The notes: generated by a model from the letters alone, not told the origin. A stretch of 64,000 nucleotides of DNA from Pseudoalteromonas sp. XMcav2-N (GCF_024124545.1 NZ_JAMXSF010000001.1:310001-374000), one strand, 5' to 3'; positions 44,352 through 55,517 are shown, counted from the stretch's first letter. A program made the numbers and translations.

Positions 44352-45305
44352 ATGAAGTGGCTTGCGTTACTACTTGGAGTGGGCTTGAGTGCCCAAGTTG
44401 TTGCCAGCGATATTATTAATGCAAAGCAGCTGCTAACGGATATGTCGTCTGCCATACAGGAGCGTAACTTTGACGCATCATTTGTGGTAGTGAAAGGCAA
44501 GGGTATGGAACCTTACCGCTGGCTCCATGGTAAAGTCGACAACAGCGAACTCGAAATACTGAGCCGCCAGAATGGCGCTGGCCTTGAGGTGGTGCGTGTT
44601 GATAACAAGGTCACCTACTTTGAACCTCAAACGCAACCCTATTCTATCGAGACAGATGCGATTGCCGGGCCGATTCCGGAAATTCTGTTCGGCGAAGTGG
44701 GTACGCTCGCCAGTAGCTATGATTTTGTCCTGGGTGGCAAAGAGCGTATTGCTGACAGGGCGGCACAGTTGGTGCGCCTGGTCTCTAAGGATGAGCACAA
44801 ATACAACTATTGGTTGTGGATTGATATTCAATCTGCATTGCTGTTAAAAGCTGCCTACGTAACTCAACAGGGCGAAGTGCTTGAACAGCTTCAGCTGACA
44901 CACATTAGCGTTACTGAGCAACCTGCTCAGCCGCTTGTCGAGCTTAGCAGTAAAGATTTTCCGATGCCGCTGGCTTCTCTGGCTCAAAATGACACCGCAC
45001 AAAAACTGCAAAACAATTGGCGAATTGGCTGGTTGCCTGACGGCTTCAAGCTACTGAAGTCAGACCGGCATAAGCTTGATTTGAATAATGAACTGGCAGA
45101 CTACTTTTTGTTTTCTGATGGCCTGGTAGAGTTTTCGGTATTTGTCCAAAGGCCTCTGTCTGGTCAAAGAGCCAGCGGTGCTCTAAGTTCGGGTGCTACG
45201 ACAGTGTATGTACATAATTCAGGTGCATTTGATGTGTCGGTGGTTGGCAAGATCCCAACGATGACAGCAAAGGCCATCGCAGAGTCGGTAACCCGACCGT
45301 TATGA
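44352..45305 (+). CDS. rseB: Sigma-E regulatory protein RseB
   Basis: 317 residues with a signal peptide (cleaved after VVASD start). Two-domain periplasmic protein that shields RseA; YRWLHGKVDNSELEILSRQN and GKERIADRAAQLVRL belong to the lipoprotein-like N-domain. Adjacent to rseA; ends with 4-base overlap with rseC. Confidence 0.93.
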   Translation: MKWLALLLGVGLSAQVVASDIINAKQLLTDMSSAIQERNFDASFVVVKGKGMEPYRWLHGKVDNSELEILSRQNGAGLEVVRVDNKVTYFEPQTQPYSIETDAIAGPIPEILFGEVGTLASSYDFVLGGKERIADRAAQLVRLVSKDEHKYNYWLWIDIQSALLLKAAYVTQQGEVLEQLQLTHISVTEQPAQPLVELSSKDFPMPLASLAQNDTAQKLQNNWRIGWLPDGFKLLKSDRHKLDLNNELADYFLFSDGLVEFSVFVQRPLSGQRASGALSSGATTVYVHNSGAFDVSVVGKIPTMTAKAIAESVTRPL

Positions 45306-45760
45306 TAGAACAAACACTCACCGTTTCCCGTGTTGAGCACGGCACAGTCTGGCTGGTTGCCGAGGAAAAACCAGCCTGTGCTGGCTGCAATGGCAAATGC
45401 GGCTCGCAAATTTTTAGTAAACTATTTGGCAGTAACAAAAAGGCGTTACCGATAGAGTGCAAAGAATCAGTTCAGGTAGGCCAGAAAATGACCCTGGCAC
45501 TGGATGACAGCAAAGTGGTCGAGAACGCACTTTGGGTTTACCTGTTACCTCTGGTAATGGCGTTTATCGCCACGTTTACCTCACACCTTATATTGGGCGC
45601 GTCAGAGCCCTGGCAGATCCTGTCCGCAGTGATTGGTGGTTTGGTTGGCTTTAAATTTGCCAAACAACGCACGAAAGCACTGCGTCATGACATTAAAGTG
45701 ATAAAAATTTATCCAATTAGCCTTCCCCTAACGCAAATAGATGGTGATTGCGCCAAATAA
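45302..45760 (+). CDS. rseC: RseC/MucC-type membrane protein
   Basis: 152 residues. Cys-rich N-terminus (CAGCNGKCGSQIF) and two membrane helices. Members act as redox-sensitive or positive modulators of sigma-E and SoxR reduction. ATGA overlap with rseB (4 bases). Confidence 0.9.
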   Translation: MIEQTLTVSRVEHGTVWLVAEEKPACAGCNGKCGSQIFSKLFGSNKKALPIECKESVQVGQKMTLALDDSKVVENALWVYLLPLVMAFIATFTSHLILGASEPWQILSAVIGGLVGFKFAKQRTKALRHDIKVIKIYPISLPLTQIDGDCAK

Positions 45761-45818
45761 ATTGTAAAATCGGCGTTTAATCTCTATTTGTGAAAAACAG
45801 AAGTTTAGAATCCAGTAT

Positions 45819-47606
45819 ATGAAGCACATCCGTAACTTTTCAATTATTGCCCACATCGACCACGGGAAATCGACCCTTTCGGACCGCTTAATCCAGGTAT
45901 GCGGCGGCTTAACAGATCGCGAGATGCAGCAGCAGGTGCTGGATTCGATGGACCTTGAGCGAGAGCGTGGGATCACCATCAAAGCGCAGAGCGTGACACT
46001 GAACTATAAGGCTAATGATGGCGAAACGTATCAATTGAACTTTATCGATACGCCGGGACACGTAGACTTCAGCTACGAAGTATCTCGCTCACTGGCTGCC
46101 TGTGAAGGTGCCTTGTTGGTCGTTGACGCAGGCCAGGGGGTAGAAGCTCAGACGTTGGCAAACTGTTATACCGCCATCGAAATGGACCTGGAAGTTCTCC
46201 CGGTGTTGAACAAAATCGATTTGCCACAAGCGGATCCTCTGCGCGTTGCTGAAGAGATTGAAGAAATCGTCGGCATTGAAGCGCTTGAAGCGGTGCAATG
46301 TAGTGCTAAAACCGGTATCGGTATCGATGAGGTACTGGAAATGATCGTGCGTGACGTGCCGCCGCCTGAGGGTGAGCCAGAGCAACCACTGCAGGCGCTG
46401 ATCATTGATTCCTGGTTTGATTCTTATCAGGGCGTTGTCTCATTGGTACGTATCAAGCATGGTGAGTTACGCCGTGGCGACAAGATTAAGATTATGTCGA
46501 CTGATCAGACACACATTGCTGATAAAGTCGGTATTTTCACGCCAAAACAAACAGAAACCGGTGTACTGAAAACCGGTGAAGTAGGCTTCGTTATTGCGGG
46601 TATCAAGGATATTCATGGTGCCCCGGTGGGTGACACTATCACCCTGACCAAAGAGCCAGCGAAAGAGCGTCTGCCTGGCTTTAAGCGTGTTAAACCACAG
46701 GTTTATGCGGGTATGTTCCCAATCTCCTCTGACGATTATGAGAACTTCCGTGATGCACTGAACAAGCTGAGCCTCAATGATGCGTCCTTGTTCTTCGAGC
46801 CGGAGAACTCAACCGCACTGGGCTTTGGTTTCCGTTGTGGCTTCCTGGGCATGCTCCACATGGAGATTATTCAGGAACGTCTGGAACGTGAATATGATAT
46901 GGATCTGATCACAACGGCCCCGACGGTTGTCTACGAAGTAGAAACCAAGGACGGCGTGATCCAAATTGATAATCCGTCAGATCTGCCACCGGTGAACGAC
47001 ATCATTGAGATCCGCGAGCCGATTGTAGAGGCGAATATTCTTGTGCCACAAGAATATCTGGGCAATGTCATTACTCTGTGTGTTGAAAAGCGCGGCGTAC
47101 AGACCAAGATGAGCTACCACGGTAAGCAAGTTGCGGTGACGTATGAATTGCCAATGGCAGAAGTGGTAATGGACTTCTTTGATAAGCTTAAGTCGACCAG
47201 CCGGGGATTTGCTTCTCTGGACTACAACTTTAAGCGTTTCCAGACCTCCGACATGGTACGTGTGGACATTCTGATCAATGGCGATCGGGTTGATGCTCTG
47301 GCGATTATTGCACACCGTGAGAACTCGCAAGGGCGCGGACGTCAGTTGGCAGACGCATTGCGTGAGCTTATTCCACGCCAAATGTTTGATATTGCGATTC
47401 AGGCGGCGATAGGTAACCACGTGATTGCGCGTACAACCGTGAAACAGTTACGTAAAAACGTCATCGCGAAGTGTTATGGTGGTGACGTCAGTCGTAAGAA
47501 AAAACTACTGCAAAAGCAAAAAGAAGGTAAGAAACGTATGAAGCAGCTGGGTAACGTTGAAGTGCCACAAGATGCTTTCCTTGCGATTCTTAAAGTAGGT
47601 AAGTAA
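45819..47606 (+). CDS. lepA: Elongation factor 4 (LepA)
   Basis: 595 residues, full length. GTPase motifs: P-loop [10 protein letters not shown], switch [15 protein letters not shown]-terminal signature ([39 protein letters not shown]). Acts on stalled ribosomes and initiation. 11 bp before lepB. Confidence 0.97.
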   Translation: MKHIRNFSIIAHIDHGKSTLSDRLIQVCGGLTDREMQQQVLDSMDLERERGITIKAQSVTLNYKANDGETYQLNFIDTPGHVDFSYEVSRSLAACEGALLVVDAGQGVEAQTLANCYTAIEMDLEVLPVLNKIDLPQADPLRVAEEIEEIVGIEALEAVQCSAKTGIGIDEVLEMIVRDVPPPEGEPEQPLQALIIDSWFDSYQGVVSLVRIKHGELRRGDKIKIMSTDQTHIADKVGIFTPKQTETGVLKTGEVGFVIAGIKDIHGAPVGDTITLTKEPAKERLPGFKRVKPQVYAGMFPISSDDYENFRDALNKLSLNDASLFFEPENSTALGFGFRCGFLGMLHMEIIQERLEREYDMDLITTAPTVVYEVETKDGVIQIDNPSDLPPVNDIIEIREPIVEANILVPQEYLGNVITLCVEKRGVQTKMSYHGKQVAVTYELPMAEVVMDFFDKLKSTSRGFASLDYNFKRFQTSDMVRVDILINGDRVDALAIIAHRENSQGRGRQLADALRELIPRQMFDIAIQAAIGNHVIARTTVKQLRKNVIAKCYGGDVSRKKKLLQKQKEGKKRMKQLGNVEVPQDAFLAILKVGK

Positions 47607-47617
47607 CAGGAATTATT

Positions 47618-48553
47618 ATGGCAGGTTATTTTTCAGTATTTTTGGTGTTGTTGACGCTTGGTTCAGGCCTGATCTGGCTAATCGATCACTTGCTGTATGC
47701 GCCTAAGCGCAAAGAGCGTATCGCTCTGGCACAAGGCGCATCTGAGCAGCCGCTTGATCAGGAAGTCATTGAGCAGATAGCACCCGTGCCTGCCATCACT
47801 GAAAGCGCAAAATCTATCTTTCCGATGATTGCTGCAATTACAGTGTTCCGTTCATTTATTTTTGAACCCTTCCAGATCCCGTCTGGTTCAATGATGCCAA
47901 CCCTGCTGGACGGTGACTTTATATTAGTACAGAAATACGCGTACGGTATTAAAGACCCGGTTTGGCGCAGTCAGCTGGTAGAAGTGAATGATCCTCAGCG
48001 CGGTGATATCGCGGTCTTTAAGTTTCCGCTGGATGAGCGCATCGACTTCATCAAGCGCATTGTCGGCTTACCAGGAGACCGTATCGTTTACCGTGACCGC
48101 CAGCTTTATATCAAGCCGCACTGTGATGATGGCGAACAGCAACGTGATGGTCTGGCATGCGGGGAATTCAACAAAATTAATTTAGATATCGTGAATCGCG
48201 ATGAGTTCAAACATGGCGCAATGCAAATGGTGCGTCTGACAGAGAGCCTGCCGGGTGTGACTCACGATGTACTTGTGACGCCTCAATTACCCGAATTGAC
48301 CGAGCGCTATTATCAACAGCCAGGCACTCGACGTGACGAATGGGTTGTACCAGAGGGCAGCTACTTCGCCATGGGTGACAACCGTAACAACAGTCAGGAC
48401 AGCCGTATGTGGGGCTTTGTACCAAAAGAAAACCTGGTTGGTAAAGCCGTATTTATTTGGATGAGTTTCGATTTTGAAAATGGCCCGAACAGCATTTTGC
48501 CTGGTTGGGTTCCAACAGGAGTTCGTTTTGAACGCCTAGGTAATATTCAGTAG
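47618..48553 (+). CDS. lepB: Signal peptidase I
   Basis: 311 residues. Two membrane helices at the N-terminus, then the periplasmic catalytic domain: nucleophile in [14 protein letters not shown], general base Lys in [13 protein letters not shown], and [12 protein letters not shown]. Removes signal peptides from exported proteins such as the chitinase and receptor above. Ends 1 bp before rnc. Confidence 0.97.
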   Translation: MAGYFSVFLVLLTLGSGLIWLIDHLLYAPKRKERIALAQGASEQPLDQEVIEQIAPVPAITESAKSIFPMIAAITVFRSFIFEPFQIPSGSMMPTLLDGDFILVQKYAYGIKDPVWRSQLVEVNDPQRGDIAVFKFPLDERIDFIKRIVGLPGDRIVYRDRQLYIKPHCDDGEQQRDGLACGEFNKINLDIVNRDEFKHGAMQMVRLTESLPGVTHDVLVTPQLPELTERYYQQPGTRRDEWVVPEGSYFAMGDNRNNSQDSRMWGFVPKENLVGKAVFIWMSFDFENGPNSILPGWVPTGVRFERLGNIQ

Positions 48554-48554
48554 C

Positions 48555-49232
48555 ATGAAAAAAAACGTCACAGAATTATATAAAAAGATTGGTTACGAGT
48601 TTTCGGATCAAAGCCTGCTTGAGCAGGCAATGACTCATCGTAGCCACAAAGGGCAGCACAACGAACGTCTGGAGTTTTTAGGCGACTCGATACTAAGCTT
48701 TGTCATTGCCAATGCCTTGTATAAGCAGTTCCCTAAAGCGCGCGAAGGTGATCTTAGCCGCATGCGTTCTACGCTGGTACGAGGTCAGACTCTGGCAGAG
48801 TTCGGTGTTGAGTTTGGCTTAGGCGATTATCTCAGACTAGGTCCGGGTGAATTGAAAAGCGGCGGTTATCGTCGTGAGTCAACTCTGGCAGACGCGGTCG
48901 AAGCGATTATTGGCGCGGTGTTTTTAGATTCAGACATCGAGACCTGTAAGACGCTGGTATTAAAATGGTACGACATGCGTTTGGCTGCGATTTCTCCTGG
49001 TCACAACCAAAAAGACCCAAAAACCCTGTTGCAAGAGTACTTGCAGGCACGCAAGTTGCCCTTACCCGGTTATACTGTAATAGATACCAAGGGACAGGCA
49101 CACAATCAGACCTTTACGGTTGAGTGTATTGTGGAAGGGATGGAAAGTATTATCTCAGTAGGCAGCTCTCGTCGTAAGGCCGAGCAAAAAGCCGCTGAAA
49201 AAGCACTAAAGATTTTAAAGAATGACTCCTAA
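48555..49232 (+). CDS. rnc: Ribonuclease III
   Basis: 225 residues: catalytic domain with the signature [15 protein letters not shown] and a C-terminal double-stranded RNA-binding domain ([20 protein letters not shown]). Cleaves rRNA precursors and structured mRNAs. Overlaps era by 11 bases. Confidence 0.97.
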   Translation: MKKNVTELYKKIGYEFSDQSLLEQAMTHRSHKGQHNERLEFLGDSILSFVIANALYKQFPKAREGDLSRMRSTLVRGQTLAEFGVEFGLGDYLRLGPGELKSGGYRRESTLADAVEAIIGAVFLDSDIETCKTLVLKWYDMRLAAISPGHNQKDPKTLLQEYLQARKLPLPGYTVIDTKGQAHNQTFTVECIVEGMESIISVGSSRRKAEQKAAEKALKILKNDS

Positions 49233-50124
49233 TACCCATTGTGGCATGGTCGCGATTGTCGGGCGACCAAACGTTGGTAAATCCACGTTACTGAATAAGC
49301 TGGTTGAACAAAAGGTCAGCATCACTTCACGTAAACCACAAACTACCCGGCACCGTATCATGGGTATCCACACTGAGGATAACTATCAGGCGGTCTACGT
49401 CGATACACCAGGACTCCACAGTGAGGAAAAGCGTGCCATTAACCGATTGATGAACCGTGCAGCGTCCAGCTCCATTGGTGACGTTGAATTGGTGATTTTC
49501 GTTGTTGAGGGCACTTTGTGGACCAAAGATGATGAAATGGTGCTGAACAAGGTTAAGGACAGTGGCCGTCCGGTTTTGGTTGTGATCAATAAAAGTGATC
49601 AGGTCAAAGACAAAAGTGAAGCACTGATGCCACACCTTCAATGGTTGTCCGAGCAGGGCCAGTTTGTCGGGATCATTCCAATTTCGGCGAAGCAAAACCG
49701 CAATGTCGATATGGTCAAAGCAGAAGTACATAAACATCTGCCAGCATGCGAGTTTTTCTTTCCTGATGATTATGTTACAGACCGCTCAATGCGCTTTTTG
49801 GCCGCTGAGATTGTCCGCGAGAAACTGATGCGTTTTATGGGCGACGAGTTGCCATATTCCGTGACCGTTGAAATTGAGCAATTTAAGTGGCTCGACAACG
49901 GGGTGTGGCAGATCAATGCATTGATCCTGGTTGAGCGTGAATCGCAAAAGCGTATGGTGATCGGTAATAAGGGTGAGAAGCTTAAGGTGATCGGTCGCGA
50001 AGCACGTCGTGATTTGGAAGAGATGCTGGACAACAAAGTATTTCTGGAATGCTGGGTAAAAGTGAAGTCTGGCTGGGCAGATGATGAGAGGGCGCTGCGT
50101 AGTCTTGGCTACGGGGAAGACTAA
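49222..50124 (+). CDS. era: GTPase Era
   Basis: 300 residues. G1 [13 protein letters not shown]3 DTPGLH, G4 NKSD; C-terminal KH domain with [19 protein letters not shown]. Binds the 3' end of 16S rRNA in 30S assembly. Starts inside rnc. Confidence 0.97.
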   Translation: MTPNTHCGMVAIVGRPNVGKSTLLNKLVEQKVSITSRKPQTTRHRIMGIHTEDNYQAVYVDTPGLHSEEKRAINRLMNRAASSSIGDVELVIFVVEGTLWTKDDEMVLNKVKDSGRPVLVVINKSDQVKDKSEALMPHLQWLSEQGQFVGIIPISAKQNRNVDMVKAEVHKHLPACEFFFPDDYVTDRSMRFLAAEIVREKLMRFMGDELPYSVTVEIEQFKWLDNGVWQINALILVERESQKRMVIGNKGEKLKVIGREARRDLEEMLDNKVFLECWVKVKSGWADDERALRSLGYGED

Positions 50125-50832
50125 TTGAACAACGACTTTCGACAAGCCTATTTGTTGCATCGCCGACCACATAGTGATTCTCAGGTGATGCTTAATATGC
50201 TTGTCGAGGGAGTGGGCCAGCTGATGATGCTGGCCCGTATAAAAGGGCGTCAGGCACTCAGGCACAACGCAAACCTTCAACCTTTCAGCCTGCTCTTAGT
50301 CCGTTATAGCGGTCGTCATGATCTAAAGTACCTCAACGATATTGAACTGCACACTCAGCCTTTAGCAATGAAAGGGCAAGTCTTGTATTGTGGCTTTTAC
50401 CTTAACGAGCTAAGTACTCGGGTAATCCCGGTTAATGAGCCGCTTGAAGAGATATTTTCACTGTATCATCACCATCTGCAGCAGTTACACAAGCAGACTG
50501 AAAATGCACGCAGGAGCGCGTTTGAGCTCACGTTACGCAGTTTTGAGTTCCAATTGCTGGAGCAGTTGGGGTTTGGTGTTGAGTTTGACTGTGATGCCGA
50601 TGGTGAGGCGATTGTCGAGGGGGCTTACTACCAATATACTCGGGAATTGGGGTTTGTCAGAACAGATGATCCGCATATTGGCTTTTCAGGCCGAGTGCTT
50701 CACCACATTGCCCAGCGCGATTTTACTGACGATCAGGTACGGCGTCAGGCGAAGGGTCTTAGCAGATATTTATTCAGGCCATTACTTGGCCATAAACCGC
50801 TGAAAAGCAGAGAGCTATTTCAATCAAGGTAA
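50125..50832 (+). CDS. recO: DNA repair protein RecO
   Basis: 235 residues: N-terminal OB fold ([19 protein letters not shown]) and helical C-part ([19 protein letters not shown]). With RecR it loads RecA onto SSB-coated DNA. It probably starts at TTG 50125, directly after the era stop. Confidence 0.93.
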   Translation: MNNDFRQAYLLHRRPHSDSQVMLNMLVEGVGQLMMLARIKGRQALRHNANLQPFSLLLVRYSGRHDLKYLNDIELHTQPLAMKGQVLYCGFYLNELSTRVIPVNEPLEEIFSLYHHHLQQLHKQTENARRSAFELTLRSFEFQLLEQLGFGVEFDCDADGEAIVEGAYYQYTRELGFVRTDDPHIGFSGRVLHHIAQRDFTDDQVRRQAKGLSRYLFRPLLGHKPLKSRELFQSR

Positions 50833-50837
50833 TAACA

Positions 50838-51569
50838 ATGAAAGAGATATTATTGGGCGTAAACGTCGATCATATTGCCACATTGCGCCAAGCGAGAGGC
50901 ACCAGTTATCCGGATCCTGCACATGCTGCGGCTGTTGCTGAACATGCCGGGGCAGATGGTATTACCATCCACTTGCGTGAGGATCGTCGTCATATTCAGG
51001 ACCGCGATGTGTATGTGATGGCAAAAACCGTTCAGACCCGTATGAACCTGGAAATTGCCGTGACAGACGAGATGCTGGATATAGCCTGTGAAGTAAAGCC
51101 TGCATACGTTTGCCTGGTCCCTGAAAAACGCGAAGAGCTGACCACAGAAGGTGGCCTTGACGTCGTTGCGAATAAAGAAAAGGTCACTCAAGCTGTGACT
51201 CGGCTGGCAAATGCAGGTATTAAAGTATCTCTGTTTATCGATGCAGATCCCCAGCAAATCGATGCTGCTAAAGACACTGGCGCACCGTATATCGAGATCC
51301 ACACTGGTGCCTACGCTGATGCAGAGTCAGACGCTGCGATGCATGCTGAACTGGAGCGGATCCGCACTGGTGTTAAATACGCGCATGGTCTGGGTATTGT
51401 GGTCAACGCAGGGCATGGTCTGCATTATCATAACGTAAAACCCATTGCCGAGATCCCGGAAATTTATGAGCTCAACATTGGCCATGCGATTATTGCCAGA
51501 GCAGCCATTGACGGGCTGGAAAAAGCGGTAAGAGACATGAAACGCTTAATGCTGGATGCGCGCAGCTAA
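50838..51569 (+). CDS. pdxJ: Pyridoxine 5'-phosphate synthase
   Basis: 243 residues. Forms pyridoxine 5'-phosphate, the precursor of the PLP used by the aminotransferase in this window. [40 protein letters not shown] and [10 protein letters not shown] are diagnostic. Last gene of the block; a two-way terminator follows. Confidence 0.97.
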   Translation: MKEILLGVNVDHIATLRQARGTSYPDPAHAAAVAEHAGADGITIHLREDRRHIQDRDVYVMAKTVQTRMNLEIAVTDEMLDIACEVKPAYVCLVPEKREELTTEGGLDVVANKEKVTQAVTRLANAGIKVSLFIDADPQQIDAAKDTGAPYIEIHTGAYADAESDAAMHAELERIRTGVKYAHGLGIVVNAGHGLHYHNVKPIAEIPEIYELNIGHAIIARAAIDGLEKAVRDMKRLMLDARS

Positions 51570-51590
51570 GGTTTAGGCGCGAAGAATGTA

Positions 51591-51620
51591 AAAAAGGGGC
51601 TCAATACAGCCCCTTTTTTT
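51591..51620. terminator. Bidirectional terminator between pdxJ and bcp
   Basis: AAAAAGGGGCT / AGCCCCTTTTT perfect stem with a 6-nt loop; A-run on one side and T-run on the other serve both convergent transcripts. Confidence 0.92.
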
Positions 51621-51621
51621 G

Positions 51622-52092
51622 TTATTGTGTAGCCAGATAGTCAATCACGACCTGGTGATGTTCTTTGGTTTTAAACTTGTTGAAAACGTGTTTGACGGTG
51701 CCATCCTGACCTATCAGGAAGCTGATACGGTGGATCCCGTCATATTCTTTACCCATGAACTTTTTTAATCCCCACACACCAAATGCGTCAGCAATAGCGT
51801 GATCTTCATCGGATAGCAGATCAAAGTTCAGCTCTTTTTTGGTTTCGAAGTTTTTTAGCTTTTTGACCGGATCAGGACTGATACCCACAGCCACAGTATT
51901 GTACTGTGCCAATTGTTCTTTGTGATCTCTGAGTTGTTCTGCCTGTACCGTGCAACCTGGTGTCAGTGCCTTTGGATAGAAATAGACCAGCACTTGCTTG
52001 GATTCCAGCAATGCACTGAGTGAAATGCTTTCACCGTTTTGGTTTTCCAGGGTAAATTGCGGGGCTTGAGCGCCTGCTTGTAGCGTATTCAT
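51622..52092 (-). CDS. bcp: Thioredoxin-dependent peroxiredoxin BCP/PrxQ
   Basis: 156 residues. Peroxidatic Cys in YPKALTPGCTVQAEQLRDH; the second, four residues on in many PrxQ, is replaced by Ala here (GCTVQAEQ), so it behaves as a one-Cys form. Reduces hydroperoxides. 10 bp downstream of gcvR. Confidence 0.92.
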   Translation of the reverse strand: MNTLQAGAQAPQFTLENQNGESISLSALLESKQVLVYFYPKALTPGCTVQAEQLRDHKEQLAQYNTVAVGISPDPVKKLKNFETKKELNFDLLSDEDHAIADAFGVWGLKKFMGKEYDGIHRISFLIGQDGTVKHVFNKFKTKEHHQVVIDYLATQ

Positions 52093-52102
52093 AGGATGCT
52101 CC

Positions 52103-52636
52103 TTAACGAATGCGTCGAAAAATATAATCCAGATTTAGTGAGTTTGAGAGATGCTCAAATTGTATTTTAAACGCGTCGGCATCTACTTCAATGGGAATAT
52201 TGACTTCGATTTCACAGCGCATATGTAATGCTTCATTCTCTTCATAAGTATCTGACTTCAATGAACAAATACTGATGTTTTGGTCTGCAAAAAAGCGTGT
52301 AACTTTACTCAGGGTACCGGGCGCATCGAGGCCATTGTATTCGAGGGTGTATCCGGCGCTGAATTCATTCTGTTGATGGCTGGCTGTACGTTTCATCATG
52401 GTAAGCAAGCCCAATTCCATCCCTTTTGTAGGTAGGGTGTGCTCGACCCGGCTAATGGCTGCCATATCGCCGGATAGTAACATAATGAAGGTAAATTCAT
52501 TCCCAAGAATCGCAATGCGGCTATCAATAATGTTGCAATTACACTCACTGACCAGCTTAGTTAGTTCGCTGACGATCCCAGATCGGTCTTCTCCGATTGC
52601 GGTCAAAACCAATTGTTGGTTGGTAAATGTGGTCAT
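52103..52636 (-). CDS. gcvR: Glycine cleavage regulator GcvR
   Basis: 177 residues made of two ACT domains (QLVLTAIGEDRSGIVSELTK and DAPGTLSKVTRFFADQNIS). In E. coli GcvR binds GcvA and glycine, repressing gcvTHP. In operon with bcp, as usual. Confidence 0.93.
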   Translation of the reverse strand: MTTFTNQQLVLTAIGEDRSGIVSELTKLVSECNCNIIDSRIAILGNEFTFIMLLSGDMAAISRVEHTLPTKGMELGLLTMMKRTASHQQNEFSAGYTLEYNGLDAPGTLSKVTRFFADQNISICSLKSDTYEENEALHMRCEIEVNIPIEVDADAFKIQFEHLSNSLNLDYIFRRIR

Positions 52637-52972
52637 TCAAGAGCACCCTATACGCTGAGAATAATGGTAATGCCTGACGGCAAGTTTTGGATGTATAGCC
52701 GTAAATACTAACATAAGTTAGTTGGTTGGGATACTGGCAGAGGGTCGCTTTGCTACTTTGTGGTGAGCTGATATCGGAGTCAGGTGGCTCACGGCTTGTG
52801 TTTACTGGGCGAGGCAAGTAACATAGGGCAAATTTTGCAAGTTGTTTAGGCTCGCCGGGTGAATATAAAAAGTTGCTCCGGCAGTGAACCAAATCGGCAA
52901 TCCTCACTCATATAAAGACGATATTCGTTTACCGTAAATAAATATAACAGGGCTTGCTAAGGAGTTTTATTC
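52637..52972. other. Intergenic region where dapA is usually found
   Basis: 336 bp between gcvR and bamC. In E. coli and many relatives dapA lies here (gcvR-dapA-bamC). I could find no DapA-like residue pattern in any frame. The region must hold promoters for gcvR and bamC. A 116-codon minus-strand frame overlaps gcvR and is not convincing. Confidence 0.6.
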
Positions 52973-54040
52973 GTGCAGTATTGGGTTCCAAAAGCACTAA
53001 CTTTAGGTGTTTTACTTGGTTTAACGGGATGTAGTGTATTTCCAAATGATGCACATCACAGCAAAAACTACCGCGTTAATGAGGCCATTAGCGCGCCTTC
53101 TGGGCTTGAGCAGCCATACCAGGATCCGGAATATAAGATGGTGGTTGCTGTTTATGACAACGATCCGGATGGGAAAAATAAATTATATCGGCCACCTCAG
53201 CAGGTCCTGACACTGGCTCAGGGCAGTTGGGCCGAAAATAAAGATAAAGTCGCTCGCGTCTATTTTGATAAAAATGACGGAATTGAAGACCTGTCAGCAT
53301 TTATCTGGCAGTCGCTCGATGGAGTGATGGCAAACCACAATACTCAGGTTGCGAGGGATGCGCGTCAGGAAGGCACAGTGGAAACTGGCTGGTATTCGTT
53401 GATCAAGAAGGACGAAGGCTGGTTTTGGGAAGACATTGTTGAAGTATCGCGTCAGCGCTTTGAATTTAAAGTTGAACAAAAAGAGCACCAGCGTACGGCT
53501 TCTCTGAGCGCTAAATTACTTGATTACCAAAGTGATCAGACGCCTCTAAATGACTTGCTCAGGCAGCAGCTAGAAGTGCGTGCATTGAACGAAGTGATTG
53601 CGGAGTTTGATTATCGCTACAGATTATTGGCGGTCGAATTGCGCAAACAGCAGGGCCTGCTGTCTCTGGAAAGCGGGTTTGACAGTGACGGCAACGCAGC
53701 AATGCTGACACTGGTTGAAAAGAGTGCCGTAATGGATCGCTTGTCTAATTTCCTTGAACGTGTGAACTTTACCGTGATTCGGTTAGACAGAGATAATGAT
53801 CAGGTGAAAATTCGCTATGAAGCGCCCGAACAAAGTGTCTGGGACTCTATTTGGGGTGAAGAAGCAACAATATTACCGATTGCCGACGGTGATTATGTCG
53901 TGAAAGTGTCGACAACCGATGATGGTCAGACGGCGCTAACTTGGCTGGATGGTGAGGAACAAGTGCTGGATGCACAGACTATGGAGCTGTTGTTGCAATC
54001 TCTGTTAGAGGTGTTACGCAGTCGAGGTCTGCAAATATAA
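52973..54040 (+). CDS. bamC: Outer membrane assembly lipoprotein BamC (NlpB)
   Basis: 355 residues. Lipoprotein signal with lipobox LTGC (C20), then a flexible BamD-binding stretch and two helix-grip domains. Subunit of the BAM complex. GTG 52973 follows AAGGAG. Without dapA upstream it needs its own promoter. Confidence 0.93.
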   Translation: MQYWVPKALTLGVLLGLTGCSVFPNDAHHSKNYRVNEAISAPSGLEQPYQDPEYKMVVAVYDNDPDGKNKLYRPPQQVLTLAQGSWAENKDKVARVYFDKNDGIEDLSAFIWQSLDGVMANHNTQVARDARQEGTVETGWYSLIKKDEGWFWEDIVEVSRQRFEFKVEQKEHQRTASLSAKLLDYQSDQTPLNDLLRQQLEVRALNEVIAEFDYRYRLLAVELRKQQGLLSLESGFDSDGNAAMLTLVEKSAVMDRLSNFLERVNFTVIRLDRDNDQVKIRYEAPEQSVWDSIWGEEATILPIADGDYVVKVSTTDDGQTALTWLDGEEQVLDAQTMELLLQSLLEVLRSRGLQI

Positions 54041-54092
54041 TATTTTAAATAAATCAAAATATTAAAATAAAAACAATGAGTTGAAGTAACAT

Positions 54093-54122
54093 GAAAAAGA
54101 GCCTTACGCTCTTTTTCTTTTT
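54093..54122 (+). terminator. Terminator after bamC
   Basis: GAAAAAGAGC / GCTCTTTTTC perfect 10-bp stem with a 5-nt loop and T-run. It falsely extends the downstream open frame. Confidence 0.9.
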
Positions 54123-54135
54123 AGTGGGTAATCAT

Positions 54136-55509
54136 ATGATGTCAGAATCTACGGGCTCAGCGTCGCCAAACTGGCGCACGCTATTTGCGTTTATCGTGCC
54201 TTCCCTGATCGGGGTGTTTTTATTTATGACACCTGTTGCAATCGGGGAAGCAATGACTATTCCGATCGCTGTTATGGCAAAGTCACTGCAAGGCTGGATA
54301 GCACCCTTTGCACAGGCTATGATAGTGGCCATAGTGTGTATCACCGGGCTGATGAGTGCATTTGTGGCGCTGGTTAAGCCCAGACAGCTGCTAAAAAACC
54401 ATTTATTCAGACATTTGTTTGCAGTGAGTCCAATCTGGTTGGTTACCCGCCTTGCTGGTATGGCGTTTATTCTCATGACCTACTTTAAAGTAGGACCAGA
54501 AGCTATTCACTCTGCACATACGGGATCATTGGTGCTTAATGACCTATTACCTGTGCTGTTTTCAGTTTTTGTCTTAGCCGGTCTGCTGCTACCATTGCTA
54601 CTGAACTTTGGCCTGCTGGAACTAGTGGGTACTTTACTGACTAAAGTGATGCGTCCCTTGTTTGGTGTGCCCGGTCGCAGTGCCGTAAACTGCGTGGCAT
54701 CCTGGCTAGGGGATGGTAGCGTGGGTATTCTGATGACGTCTCGTCAATACGAAGACAAGCATTATACGCAAAGAGAAGCGGCTATTATAGGCACGACTTT
54801 CTCGGCGGTCTCTATTACCTTCTGTCTGGTCGTGATTGGTCAGGTTAAATTAGAGCACTTGTTTGCACCATTTTACTTAACCGTGTGTGCCGCGGGGATT
54901 GCGGCTGCGATTATTGTCCCGCGTTTACCACCTCTGCGATGGAAAAAAGACTGTTACGTTGATGGCAGTGATGCGAACCCTGGTGCCGAACTGGTGCCTG
55001 AAGGTAAAACGTTATTTGGCCATGCGTTGGATGTTGCCCTTGCAAAAGCGGAAAAGGCGCCGGGAGTAAAAGGTACGTTGAAAGAAGGCGTGCACAATGC
55101 GCTGGACATGGTGTTTGCAGTGTTACCTGTGGTCATGGCCGTCGGTACGTTCGCGCTCATCATTGCAGAGCATACGCCAGTATTCCAGATCCTGGGTAAG
55201 CCATTTGTGCCTTATCTCGAATTACTTCAGGTGCCTGAGGCGGCCAAAGCGGCTGAAACGATAGTGGTTGGGTTTGCGGATATGTTTATTCCTTCAATTT
55301 TGGCTGCAGGAAACATAGAAAGTGACGTGACACGCTTTATTGTTGCTGCATTGAGTGTGACTCAATTGATTTATATGTCTGAGGTGGGCGCGCTGTTGCT
55401 GGGCAGTAAAATACCGGTCAACCTGTTTGAGCTATTCTGTATCTTTATTTTGCGCACTTTGGTCACACTGCCTGTGATTGCATTGATGGCGCATTGGTTG
55501 GTAGGCTAA
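54136..55509 (+). CDS. YjiH-family nucleoside-recognition-type membrane protein
   Basis: About 457 residues with some ten membrane segments; the two gate-like halves (LFGVPGRSAVNCVASWLGDG and FADMFIPSILAAGNIESDV) mark the YjiH family. Function not established. The frame begins at 54091, but its first 15 codons are the bamC terminator hairpin; ATG 54136 or 54139 is the likelier start. Confidence 0.85.
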   Translation: MMSESTGSASPNWRTLFAFIVPSLIGVFLFMTPVAIGEAMTIPIAVMAKSLQGWIAPFAQAMIVAIVCITGLMSAFVALVKPRQLLKNHLFRHLFAVSPIWLVTRLAGMAFILMTYFKVGPEAIHSAHTGSLVLNDLLPVLFSVFVLAGLLLPLLLNFGLLELVGTLLTKVMRPLFGVPGRSAVNCVASWLGDGSVGILMTSRQYEDKHYTQREAAIIGTTFSAVSITFCLVVIGQVKLEHLFAPFYLTVCAAGIAAAIIVPRLPPLRWKKDCYVDGSDANPGAELVPEGKTLFGHALDVALAKAEKAPGVKGTLKEGVHNALDMVFAVLPVVMAVGTFALIIAEHTPVFQILGKPFVPYLELLQVPEAAKAAETIVVGFADMFIPSILAAGNIESDVTRFIVAALSVTQLIYMSEVGALLLGSKIPVNLFELFCIFILRTLVTLPVIALMAHWLVG

Positions 55510-55517
55510 TCTCTGAG

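Noticed and set aside
52557-52907. 116-codon minus-strand frame between gcvR and bamC
   Set aside because: Overlaps the gcvR start region, low-complexity composition and no DapA resemblance.
54091-54135. Fifteen-codon N-terminal extension of the YjiH protein (MKKSLTLFFFLVGNH)
   Set aside because: These codons are the bamC terminator hairpin and its T-run; the resemblance to a signal peptide is accidental.
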